Source: Lewinellaceae bacterium (GTDB lineage: Bacteria; Bacteroidota; Bacteroidia; Chitinophagales; Saprospiraceae). Taken from it: 64,000 bases of DNA. Each line of letters starts with the position of its first letter. The first letter of the stretch is position 1. The notes under the pieces are model-generated. The model was given only the letters and a program-made list of their open reading frames with translations, ran no database searches and was not told where the DNA came from. Location: assembly GCA_020636255.1 (NCBI GenBank), contig JACJYE010000004.1, positions 124,001-188,000 on the forward strand. Direction: 5' to 3'. Made by a program: the position numbers and the translations under genes. Shown piece after piece: positions 27,613-35,146 of this stretch.

Positions 27613-27636
27613 GCTCTTTAAAGAAAGAGCCTTTTT
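27613..27636 (+). promoter_or_regulatory. Hairpin followed by T-run in leader of nuclease gene
   Basis: GCTCTTT (27613-27619) pairs with AAAGAGC (27624-27630) over a 4-base loop, followed by CTTTTT. It resembles a small intrinsic terminator and sits 20 bases before the ATG of the divergent secreted nuclease gene. It could attenuate transcription or affect initiation; the stem has only three GC pairs, so it is weak. Confidence 0.4.
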
Positions 27637-27655
27637 AACCCTCAATTCCACAAAG

Positions 27656-28684
27656 ATGAAGCATCTTTTTTTCCTGTTGCTGCTGACTCCGCTCCCCCTT
27701 TTTTCCCAACAACAATACAAGGTCGGCTGCATCGGCTTCTACAACTTCGAGAACCTGTTCGATACGCTCAACGACCCCGAGATCAACGATGAAGAATTCA
27801 CGCCAGATGGCGCCAACCACTATACGGCTGAGATATACGAAGAAAAACTGAGCCACCTGGCTCAGGTCGTATCCGAGTTGGGCACAGACCTCACGCCTGA
27901 CGGGGTCTCCATCCTGGGCGTCTCAGAAGTGGAAAACCGCAAAGTGCTGGAGGATTTCTGCCAACAGCCGCAGGTAAAAGACAGGAACTACCAGATCGTT
28001 CATTTCGACTCACCTGACCGCCGGGGCGTCGACGTTGCGCTGCTCTACCAGCCCAAGTATTTTAAGGTCACTGCCAGCCGTGCCGTCCCCCTTATGATCT
28101 ATCAGGATGATAGCACCCGGATCTATACCCGCGACATCCTCTTCGTGTCCGGCCTATACGACGGCGAGCCGATGCATATACTGGTCAACCACTGGCCGAG
28201 CCGCCGGGGTGGCGAGTCCGCTACGCAGCCACTGCGCAACGCTGGCGCCATGGTGTGCAAACAGATCGTCGACTCCCTGACGGCAGCCTCGCCCACCGCC
28301 AAGGTGCTTATCATGGGCGACCTGAATGACGACCCGGTAAGCCCCAGCGTGAAGCAGGTGCTGAACGCCAAGCGGGATAAGGGCCAGGTACGGCCGGGAG
28401 GCTTGTTCAACCCCATGTACGATTATTATAAAAAAGGGATCGGCACCCTGGCCTACCGCGATGCCTGGAGCCTTTTCGACCAGATCATCCTCAGCCACGG
28501 GCTGGTCGACCCGAAAGCCGGCGGTTTCCAGTATTACCAAACCAAGATCCACAACAGGCCCTACCTGATCCAGCAATCGGGGCACTTCAGGGGGTATCCG
28601 TTCCGGACCTTCGCCGGTAATCAATACCTGGGGGGCTATAGCGACCACTTCCCCGTTTATGTAGTTTTGATCAAATCGGCCTGA
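27656..28684 (+). CDS. Secreted endonuclease/exonuclease/phosphatase family protein
   Basis: 342 residues with a signal peptide (about 1-18). The EEP (DNase I-like) fold motifs appear in order: FYNFENLFD (Asn of the active site), VSEVEN (metal-binding Glu), DRRGVDVALLY, VNHWPSRRGG (catalytic His region), IMGDLNDDP (Asp/Asn) and YSDHFPVYV (terminal SDH His). The metal-dependent phosphodiesterase core is thus complete. Substrate could be DNA, RNA or phospho-compounds. Export to the periplasm or surface fits nutrient scavenging rather than DNA repair. It is divergent from the TonB receptor/DUF5689 pair and followed after 2 bases by a PIF1-like helicase. Confidence 0.88.
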   Translation: MKHLFFLLLLTPLPLFSQQQYKVGCIGFYNFENLFDTLNDPEINDEEFTPDGANHYTAEIYEEKLSHLAQVVSELGTDLTPDGVSILGVSEVENRKVLEDFCQQPQVKDRNYQIVHFDSPDRRGVDVALLYQPKYFKVTASRAVPLMIYQDDSTRIYTRDILFVSGLYDGEPMHILVNHWPSRRGGESATQPLRNAGAMVCKQIVDSLTAASPTAKVLIMGDLNDDPVSPSVKQVLNAKRDKGQVRPGGLFNPMYDYYKKGIGTLAYRDAWSLFDQIILSHGLVDPKAGGFQYYQTKIHNRPYLIQQSGHFRGYPFRTFAGNQYLGGYSDHFPVYVVLIKSA

Positions 28685-28686
28685 CC

Positions 28687-29988
28687 ATGCCTCTGGACAA
28701 GAAACCCCTGGAGCTCAGCGGAGATTTCCAATACGCGCTCGACTTGCTCGAGAAACAGGGGAAGAATGTCTTTATCACGGGCCGTGCAGGCACCGGAAAG
28801 TCTACACTGCTACAGCTGTTCCGGCAGACGGCCAGAAAAAAGGCCGTCGTGCTGGCGCCTACCGGTATCGCCGCCCTCAACGTCAAGGGCCAGACCATCC
28901 ATTCCTTTTTTGGCTTTCCACCCCGGCCCTTGTCGCGCCAGGATATCAAAAAGCGGCGCGACCGCAGGCTGTACAGGAATCTGGAGATGATCGTGATCGA
29001 CGAGGTCTCCATGGTCCGCGCCGACCTGCTGGACAATATCGACTGGTTCCTGCGCATCAACCGGGAAAACCCGCTGCCTTTCGGCGGATTACAGGTCGCT
29101 TTCTTCGGCGACCTGTTCCAGCTACCCCCGGTGGTGGCCAACGACGTGGAAGCCCGGCGTTTCGAGCTGGAATACAGCTCTCCCTATTTCTTTTCGGCCC
29201 ACGTCTTTGAGGAAGGCTTCGAAATGGAAACGCTGGAGCTGGGCAAGGTCTACCGCCAGGAAAACCGACACTTCCTCCGCCTGCTCGACGCCGTCCGCGT
29301 CAACCTGGCCGATTATGAGGACCTGGAAGACCTGAACAGCCGCCACCAGCCCACTTTCGAATCCGAAGACTTTTTTATCACCCTCTCGGCCACCAACGCC
29401 AAGGTGGATGCCATCAACCGGGACAGGCTGCAACGCATACCGCTACCGGAACGCAAATACCTGGCAACGGTAAGCGGGGAGTTCGACCCCCGCCTCTACC
29501 CTACTGACGCGGTGCTGCAACTCAAGCTCGGCGCGCAGGTGATGTTCCTCAAGAACGACCCCGACAAACAGTTCGTCAACGGCACCATCGGGCAGGTGAC
29601 GGATATGAAAGACGACAGCGTTACGGTAATGGTGGAAGGCCCCGATGGGCAAAGGCGTACCATTGAGGCCGGGCTTATGGACTGGGAGATCCTGCGCTAC
29701 AAAGCTGCGCTGGACGACCCCAACAAGATCGAAACGGAAACCATAGGCACCTTCCGCCAGTTTCCCCTGCGCCTGGCATGGGCCATCACCATCCACAAAT
29801 CACAGGGCAAGACCTTCGACAAGGTGATCATCGACCTGGGCCGGGGCGCTTTCGAGCACGGGCAGGCATACGTGGCCCTCAGCCGCTGCCGCAGCCTGGA
29901 AGGCATCGTACTTAAACAGCCCATCCGCATGCAGGATATTATTACCGACGAACGGGTCGTGGAATATTTTGAGCGGAATTTCCGGTAG
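28687..29988 (+). CDS. PIF1-like DNA helicase (AAA ATPase)
   Basis: 433 residues. Walker A is GRAGTGKSTLL (about 32-42), then LAPTGIAALNVKGQTIHSFF (motif Ia/PIF1 signature), Walker B MIVIDEVSMVRADLLD (about 98-113), FFGDLFQLPPV (motif III), and near the C-terminus AWAITIHKSQGKTFDKVIID and AYVALSRCRSLEGI (motifs V and VI). This is a complete core PIF1/RecD2-type superfamily 1B helicase without added domains. It acts on DNA in the cytosol, so its 2-base spacing from the secreted nuclease gene is functionally odd; shared transcription is likely, shared function is not shown. Confidence 0.92.
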   Translation: MPLDKKPLELSGDFQYALDLLEKQGKNVFITGRAGTGKSTLLQLFRQTARKKAVVLAPTGIAALNVKGQTIHSFFGFPPRPLSRQDIKKRRDRRLYRNLEMIVIDEVSMVRADLLDNIDWFLRINRENPLPFGGLQVAFFGDLFQLPPVVANDVEARRFELEYSSPYFFSAHVFEEGFEMETLELGKVYRQENRHFLRLLDAVRVNLADYEDLEDLNSRHQPTFESEDFFITLSATNAKVDAINRDRLQRIPLPERKYLATVSGEFDPRLYPTDAVLQLKLGAQVMFLKNDPDKQFVNGTIGQVTDMKDDSVTVMVEGPDGQRRTIEAGLMDWEILRYKAALDDPNKIETETIGTFRQFPLRLAWAITIHKSQGKTFDKVIIDLGRGAFEHGQAYVALSRCRSLEGIVLKQPIRMQDIITDERVVEYFERNFR

Positions 29989-30004
29989 CGGCGGCAACAA
30001 GCTC

Positions 30005-30850
30005 TTACTTTTTCACCACCCGCCCAAAATACCGCTTCCCGTCGCTTCCCGTAACCAGTATCTGGTAGATGCCCGGAGGCAGCCCCGATAAGTCAGGTGT
30101 CATCGGCGGAGCTCCGCGCTGTTGCCGGCGGAGCAGTGCGCCACGGATGTCATACAGCTCCATTTGCTCCGCATTTACCCCTTCCGGCATCTGAATGTAT
30201 ACAGAGCCGGAAGTAGGGTTAGGGAATATGTTCTCCAGTTCCTCCTTCAGAGCTTCTCTGACGGGCACAACATCCTCATATACGATATTGTCAATGACGA
30301 TCTCGGCATAACCGTCATACCCTCCGTCAAAAGGAGGCGTCCCATAGTCCGGATTATATACGCCTAAAGCTTCGATGCTGAGGGTTAAAGTATTATAAGC
30401 GGCGGGAAGTTCCACATCCAGTTGAATGGTTTCCATTTCTTCTGTTATTTGCTCATCGATCCAGTAGGTGTACAAAAAACCTGAGGCTATGATATCAATT
30501 CTGGCCTTACCAGGTGGAATGATCGTATCGTATTTTACATCCATGCTCAGGCGAAAATGCTGAGAACTCGGCATAAAGGTCGTCCTGATATCTCCAGGCG
30601 CGCCCCCTACGCTGGAAGGGCTGGGCATAGTGTTTTTAATTTTTAGCGCATATTGGCCCATATTAGGGTTATGCACCTTTTCTATAGGATAGAATTCAGT
30701 GCCTAAGTGAGGAGGCGCAATCCAGTGTTCAGGATGATAGGCAGAGCCTGAAAACACCCATACCTCAAAACCTGGATTGTTAATTATCTGAGCCAATAAG
30801 CAACAAGGAAAAAGAAGCATAGGTAGAATAGCTGTTTTAATTCTTTTCAT
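30005..30850 (-). CDS. T9SS-sorted secreted protein, N-terminal jelly-roll-like domain
   Basis: 281 residues. Signal peptide about 1-20 (ending LLAQ). The mature part begins IINNPGFEVW, a start typical of carbohydrate-binding-like beta-sandwich domains, and remains beta-rich to about residue 195. Residues about 208-281 are a type A T9SS sorting domain: IFPNPTSGSVYIQMPEG, MELYDIRGALLRRQQ, LPPGIYQILVTGSDGKRYFG. This tail is almost identical, in protein and DNA, to those of the next two genes, whereas the N-terminal domain is unrelated. Function unknown. The stop lies 17 bases from that of the converging helicase gene. Confidence 0.78.
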   Translation of the reverse strand: MKRIKTAILPMLLFPCCLLAQIINNPGFEVWVFSGSAYHPEHWIAPPHLGTEFYPIEKVHNPNMGQYALKIKNTMPSPSSVGGAPGDIRTTFMPSSQHFRLSMDVKYDTIIPPGKARIDIIASGFLYTYWIDEQITEEMETIQLDVELPAAYNTLTLSIEALGVYNPDYGTPPFDGGYDGYAEIVIDNIVYEDVVPVREALKEELENIFPNPTSGSVYIQMPEGVNAEQMELYDIRGALLRRQQRGAPPMTPDLSGLPPGIYQILVTGSDGKRYFGRVVKK

Positions 30851-30962
30851 TTGAAGTGTATTTTAGTGGAACACGGGGCCAGGCCCTGCAACAGAAAGCG
30901 ATCCTGCTCTCAAATATCTTTGATCATCATTTCTCGGGCCGGAGGCCAGTGTTATTTGACAG

Positions 30963-31904
30963 TCACTGCTTTACCACCCGCCCAAAATACCGCTTCCCGT
31001 CGCTTCCCGTAACCAGTATCTGGTAGATGCCCGGAGGCAGCCCCGATAAGCCAGATGTCATCGGCGGAGCTCCGCGCTGTTGCCGGCGGAGCAATGCGCC
31101 GCGGATGTCATACAGCTCCATTTGCTCCGCTTCCACCCCTTCCGGCATCTGCGTATTCAACTCCCCTGATGTAGGGTTGGGATAAATAAGCAGGCCTTGC
31201 GGTTCAGTAGTTTCCCGCGTAGCGGTTACCCAATAACAGGGAGAATAATCATAGGGGGTAGAAGCAGGAAAAAAGCGAAGCCCATATATCGTCTGCTCTC
31301 CAAGGCCCTGCACCTCTTTTTCAAGGCTAATGCGCGCACTAAACCCAACATCAGCCGTAAGGTATTCCTCAGACATGTCGAAAAAAATGGAGTCTTCAGC
31401 GGCCAGACAGGCGTATTCAGGCGGGATATCTTCCGGGGCGATAGGGCCGGCCAACTCATCTAACCAATGATTCAGCAAAGCAGAAGCCCTGTAACAGCGT
31501 GAATTCAGGAAGGTGGGCCGGCCCCACCATACCTTGACGGGTTGATGGGTTGCCCAGACATAAATAAATATCCTTCCACCCGAGTAGCAATCCTCCGGCG
31601 GATTAGGCCCTACCGCTATTGTGCCTCTGTCTATAATTTTTTTGGACAACTTTTCCCGCCATGGCCAGTCAAAATGCCCGGCCCTTACTTCGAATACGGA
31701 GTCAAATGGAGCCAGTATCTCCATTTCTCCGAACTCGGGGTCAATATCACGAGTGGCCAAGGTGTCGTACCCTACAATCACGGAATCCCGGTTGCCTATG
31801 GCGTCTTCAAAATAAAAAGTGGTTTCGAACTGCGCCGTGGGCTGGGCCAGCAGAAGTGTAAATCCGGGTAACAACAAAAGGAGCAGCGTGGTATGGCGAA
31901 TCAT
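30963..31904 (-). CDS. T9SS-sorted secreted protein, tandem paralogue copy 1
   Basis: 313 residues. Signal peptide MIRHTTLLLLLLPGFTLLLA, then a domain of about 220 residues I do not recognise (FETTFYFEDAIGNRDSVIVG, FDWPWREKLSKKIIDRGTIA, VWWGRPTFLNSRCYRASALL, IYGLRFFPASTPYDYSPCYW) and a T9SS type A tail (LLIYPNPTSGELNTQMPEG to the end). Copy 2 at 32181 is nearly identical except in three short clusters: SGGRIF versus SGVAIF, HWLDE versus HWEDE, and ADVGFSARI versus ADGSIARI. Three cysteines are conserved. Function unknown; likely surface-exposed or released. Confidence 0.8.
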   Translation of the reverse strand: MIRHTTLLLLLLPGFTLLLAQPTAQFETTFYFEDAIGNRDSVIVGYDTLATRDIDPEFGEMEILAPFDSVFEVRAGHFDWPWREKLSKKIIDRGTIAVGPNPPEDCYSGGRIFIYVWATHQPVKVWWGRPTFLNSRCYRASALLNHWLDELAGPIAPEDIPPEYACLAAEDSIFFDMSEEYLTADVGFSARISLEKEVQGLGEQTIYGLRFFPASTPYDYSPCYWVTATRETTEPQGLLIYPNPTSGELNTQMPEGVEAEQMELYDIRGALLRRQQRGAPPMTSGLSGLPPGIYQILVTGSDGKRYFGRVVKQ

Positions 31905-31907
31905 GGC

Positions 31908-32102
31908 TTATATTTTTAATATGGTTTCTGCGACGAGTTCTCCATCAAGTTCCAGTACAAAATAATATAATCCTGAGGCAACAGAGCCAGTGGATAAAGA
32001 TTTCTGAAAGCTCCCAGGCGTGGTAATGTATTCAGAGTGCATCAGGATATCCGGCCCGGAGGCGGGAGCCAGCCACATGTTCTGATAGCCTGCCTTTGGG
32101 GT
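31908..32102 (-). pseudogene. Orphan fragment of a T9SS sorting tail
   Basis: Between the two paralogues a reverse frame of about 64 codons ends at the TAA 31908-31910, just upstream of the copy 1 ATG. It reads like the end of a T9SS sorting domain: SGPDILMHSEYITTPGSFQ, STGSVASGLYYFVLELDG, VAETILKI. An in-frame TAA cuts it off upstream and there is no plausible start, so it appears to be the remnant of a third secreted protein gene. It differs in sequence from the tails of its neighbours. Confidence 0.65.
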
Positions 32103-32180
32103 TTATTTTTCACGGCTTTCAAAACCTTGTGGAAAGCGGCCCCGCTCTGAAGTATCTTATTGCCCCATGTTCTAAATCAG

Positions 32181-33131
32181 TCACTGCTTTACCACCCGCC
32201 CAAAATACCGCTTCCCGTCGCTTCCCGTAACCAGTATCTGGTAGATGCCCGGAGGCAGCCCCGATAAGCCAGATGTCATCGGCGGAGCTCCGCGCTGTTG
32301 CCGGCGGAGCAATGCGCCGCGGATGTCATACAGCTCCATTTGCTCCGCTTCCACCCCTTCCGGCATCTGCGTATTCAACTCCCCTGATGTAGGGTTGGGA
32401 TAAATAAGCAGGCCTTGCGGTTCAGTAGTTTCCCGCGTAGCGGTTACCCAATAACAGGGAGAATAATCATAGGGGGTAGAAGCAGGAAAAAAGCGAAGCC
32501 CATATATCGTCTGCTCTCCAAGGCCCTGCACCTCTTTTTCAAGACTAATGCGCGCTATCGAGCCATCAGCCGTCAGATACTCCTCAGACATGTCGAAAAA
32601 AATGGAGTCTTCAGCGGCCAGACAGGCGTATTCAGGCGGGATATCTTCCGGGGCGATAGGGCCAGCCAACTCATCTTCCCAATGATTCAGCAAAGCAGAA
32701 GCCCTGTAACAGCGTGAATTCAGGAAGGTGGGCCGGCCCCACCATACCTTGACGGGTTGATGGGTTGCCCAGACATAGATAAAAATTGCAACACCACTGT
32801 AGCAATCCTCCGGCGGATTAGGGCCTACCGCTATTGTGCCTCTGTCTATAATTTTTTTGGACAACTTTTCCCGCCATGGCCAGTCAAAATGCCCGGCCCT
32901 TACTTCGAATACGGAATCAAATGGAGCCAGTATCTCCATTTCTCCGAACTCGGGGTCAATATCACGAGTGGCCAAGGTGTCGTACCCTACAATCACGGAA
33001 TCCCGGTTGCCTATGGCGTCTTCAAAATAAAAGGTGGTTTCGAACTGCGCCGTGGGCTGGGCCAGCAGAAGTGTAAATCCGGGTAACAACAAGAGGAGCA
33101 GCGTGGTATGGCGAAGCTGTGACTTTGTCAT
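32181..33131 (-). CDS. T9SS-sorted secreted protein, tandem paralogue copy 2
   Basis: 316 residues from the ATG at 33131; a longer frame adds nine residues inside the upstream gene and is unlikely. The ATG overlaps the stop of the Gfo/Idh/MocA gene as ATGA, so it may be translationally coupled. N-terminus MTKSQLRHTTLLLLLLPG is a signal peptide that joins the copy 1 sequence at RHTT. The rest matches copy 1 almost base for base, including the T9SS tail, apart from three local clusters of changes and one codon of length difference. No known domain in the central part. Confidence 0.8.
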   Translation of the reverse strand: MTKSQLRHTTLLLLLLPGFTLLLAQPTAQFETTFYFEDAIGNRDSVIVGYDTLATRDIDPEFGEMEILAPFDSVFEVRAGHFDWPWREKLSKKIIDRGTIAVGPNPPEDCYSGVAIFIYVWATHQPVKVWWGRPTFLNSRCYRASALLNHWEDELAGPIAPEDIPPEYACLAAEDSIFFDMSEEYLTADGSIARISLEKEVQGLGEQTIYGLRFFPASTPYDYSPCYWVTATRETTEPQGLLIYPNPTSGELNTQMPEGVEAEQMELYDIRGALLRRQQRGAPPMTSGLSGLPPGIYQILVTGSDGKRYFGRVVKQ

Positions 33132-34513
33132 ACCACCTTCATCGCCTCCGCATCCCACCGCACCTGCTTATTTCCAAAGTAACTGACATTGGCCGCCAGT
33201 GAGGGCCCGGCGGCGCGCAGGCCGAAAACGGCGTCCTCATAAGCGGGCTTGCCCTGGCGTATGGCGGCGAAGAAGTTCGCCCAGTGCTCGAGGTGGTCGC
33301 TGTAGCCCTCCGGTACGCGGTACACCATCTGATCGGGTTCGACGATGCGGTTCTCAGGCAGCGGGTATTGGGCTTTATACCAGGCCTCGTATTCTTTCTG
33401 CTGTGCTTCGGAGAAGGTGTTGTATGTATCCCAGCCGCCATAACCCACGCGGGACGACATGACGTGCCGTTCTACCTTTACGTCGCCGCCGCCCACTTCA
33501 ATAATGCCTTCCGAGCCAATGAGCCGCACCGCCGAGCCGCCGCCTTTTCCGTCGACGAAGTTGCAGCGCAGCTGCATGTTGAAAGCGGGGTGTGCTTTGG
33601 TTTCGGGATAGTCCAGCACAGCGATCTGCACGTCGGGCACATCGCGGCCGTCTTTCCAGTAGCGCAGGCCGCCGGTGGCGAAAATGCGCTCCGGCCCTTT
33701 CGAACTCAGCACCGTATGGAGGGCCGAGAACAGGTGCACATACAGGTCGCCCGCCATGCCCGTGCCGTAATCGCGGTAATTGCGCCAGCGGAAGAAACGC
33801 ACCGGGTCGAAAGGGCGCTTAGGCGCGCTGCCGAGGAAACGATCCCAGTCGAGGGTTTCCGGGGATGCATCGGTAGGGATGGAGTACTGCCAGGCCCCGT
33901 TCGCCGACTGCCTGTCATAATTGGCTTCCACCATGACCAGCTGCCCGATCACGCCCTGCTCATAGAGCTCCTTTGCTTTCCAGGTCACGATAGAGCTGAC
34001 GCGCTGGCTGCCCACCTGAAAGGCCTTCCCGCTCTTTTTCTGGGCCTCGATAATAGCGTGCCCCTGTTCGAGATGCTGGACCATGGGTTTTTCGCAATAC
34101 ACGGCCTTGCCCGCCTGCAGGGCTTCCACGGCGATCTGCTCGTGCCAGTGGTCGGGCGTGGCAATGCAAACGGCGTCGATATCGCTGCGTTTGAGTATCT
34201 CGCGATAATCGCGGGTGGTGGCCAGGTGGCTGCCGAAAACCTCCTTTGCATGCACCAGGTGGCCATCGTAGAGGTCGCAAACGGCCACCAGCTCCACGCC
34301 GGGCACCTGTACTGCCGTTCTCATATTGGCAAAACCCTGGATACCCATGCCGATGCCCGCCAGGCGGATGCGGTCATTAGAGGAAAAATCCCTGTTCAAC
34401 ACTTCCAGTTCGGCAACCTGGGCTTCACTGGCCTTCAGGATGGAGGGGGATAAGGCAGCGCCGATAGCGCCGCCGGCAAGTTTTTTCAGAAAGGATCGGC
34501 GATTGTTGCTCAT
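33128..34513 (-). CDS. Gfo/Idh/MocA family oxidoreductase, Tat-exported
   Basis: 461 residues. The N-terminus MSNNRRSFLKKLAGGAIGAA is a Tat signal (RRSFLKK), so a folded, cofactor-loaded protein is sent to the periplasm. NAD(P)-binding Rossmann region: RLAGIGMGIQGFANMR (about 48-63), VAVCDLYDG; then IATPDHWHEQIAVEAL and VYCEKPM with the conserved EKP Lys (about 140). The C-terminal substrate domain includes GDLYVHLFSALH and IGSEGIIEVGGG. The family oxidises or rearranges sugars and inositols; the substrate here is unknown. A MITE is inserted 24 bases upstream of the start codon, and a sulfatase gene follows on the same strand further upstream, so the two could act on the same sulfated sugar (inference). 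Confidence 0.9.
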   Translation of the reverse strand: MSNNRRSFLKKLAGGAIGAALSPSILKASEAQVAELEVLNRDFSSNDRIRLAGIGMGIQGFANMRTAVQVPGVELVAVCDLYDGHLVHAKEVFGSHLATTRDYREILKRSDIDAVCIATPDHWHEQIAVEALQAGKAVYCEKPMVQHLEQGHAIIEAQKKSGKAFQVGSQRVSSIVTWKAKELYEQGVIGQLVMVEANYDRQSANGAWQYSIPTDASPETLDWDRFLGSAPKRPFDPVRFFRWRNYRDYGTGMAGDLYVHLFSALHTVLSSKGPERIFATGGLRYWKDGRDVPDVQIAVLDYPETKAHPAFNMQLRCNFVDGKGGGSAVRLIGSEGIIEVGGGDVKVERHVMSSRVGYGGWDTYNTFSEAQQKEYEAWYKAQYPLPENRIVEPDQMVYRVPEGYSDHLEHWANFFAAIRQGKPAYEDAVFGLRAAGPSLAANVSYFGNKQVRWDAEAMKVV

Positions 34514-34537
34514 GATAGCTGGTTTAGTAAAGGAATG

Positions 34538-34683
34538 GTCTTCAGCAGCGGCCTAAAATGCTCCTGAAGCAAAATTTTGTAGGATTTTTCTTGTCTAACC
34601 CCTTCTCATTCCCCTTGAAAGGGGAAGGGCGGATTACAACATTTTGCTTCAGGGAGTAAATTACCATGATGCTGAATAGTTAC
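34538..34683. mobile_element. MITE copy A (146 bp) with 8-bp target duplication
   Basis: Homologous to copy B at 43510-43660. The right terminus is GCTGAATAGTTAC; the left terminus is GTCTTCAGCA, apparently a shortened form of GTAACTATTCAGCA. Inner arms CCTGAAGCAAAAT.. and ..ATTTTGCTTCAGG pair, and a central CCCCTTGAAAGGGG palindrome follows. Direct repeats AAGGAATG flank it exactly at 34530-34537 and 34684-34691. No coding capacity. The GTAA-type ends and 8-bp duplications are those of IS66-family elements, so trans-mobilisation by such a transposase is likely. It lies directly upstream of the oxidoreductase start. Confidence 0.85.
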
Positions 34684-34691
34684 AAGGAATG

Positions 34692-35146
34692 TGCCAAAAG
34701 ATAGAGAAATATTCGATAACGGGAAGGCAATGTGGGGAGTTTTTCCAGGGTAAACGCATTTAAAAAGTATCCTTGATCTTACCCGGGCACGAATGTGGAA
34801 AGGCGCTCCACTTCCGGAATGCCTGGCTGGAACCTGGCGGAAAACCTCGCCTTAAATGGCAGCCAAAAAGCCATAAGGCCGTTTATCCCGGCTATTGCAG
34901 CTATGCAAGCAACAGCGGAAGCCCCGAAACGGCCTAATGTGCAAGTCTCCGACTTGCGTATACGCAGCCTGCCCAGCAAATAATAAACGGCCGACGAGAA
35001 TCCCACCAGTCAGAGACTGGCTTGTTTTTCCGCATCGGGACGGAGTCCCTCGCGAATGGCTTTATACATCTTTTACCGGCAGCACTACCGGCCCGCGGAA
35101 AATTCTTAACCCCCAAATGACATTTTCTGCGGCGCCAGAGGCCCGT
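34692..35146. other. Intergenic region with serial short hairpins
   Basis: About 455 bases between MITE copy A and the sulfatase stop with no credible gene. It contains a run of small palindromes (next entry) and, at 34755-34793, a stretch resembling one at 51278-51317. Both strands have only short frames with no domain. Confidence 0.5.
34941..35049. repeat. Three successive perfect hairpins with 3-base loops
   Basis: GCAAGTC-TCC-GACTTGC (34941-34957), CCAGTC-AGA-GACTGG (35006-35020) and GGGAC-GGA-GTCCC (35037-35049). Each has a perfect stem and a three-base loop, and the first two share the core AGTC-NNN-GACT. The shared design suggests a small repeat family rather than chance. Confidence 0.55.

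Noticed and set aside
30963..33131. Diversity-generating retroelement as the cause of clustered differences
   Set aside because: No reverse transcriptase or template repeat in the window, and the substitutions are not limited to adenine positions.
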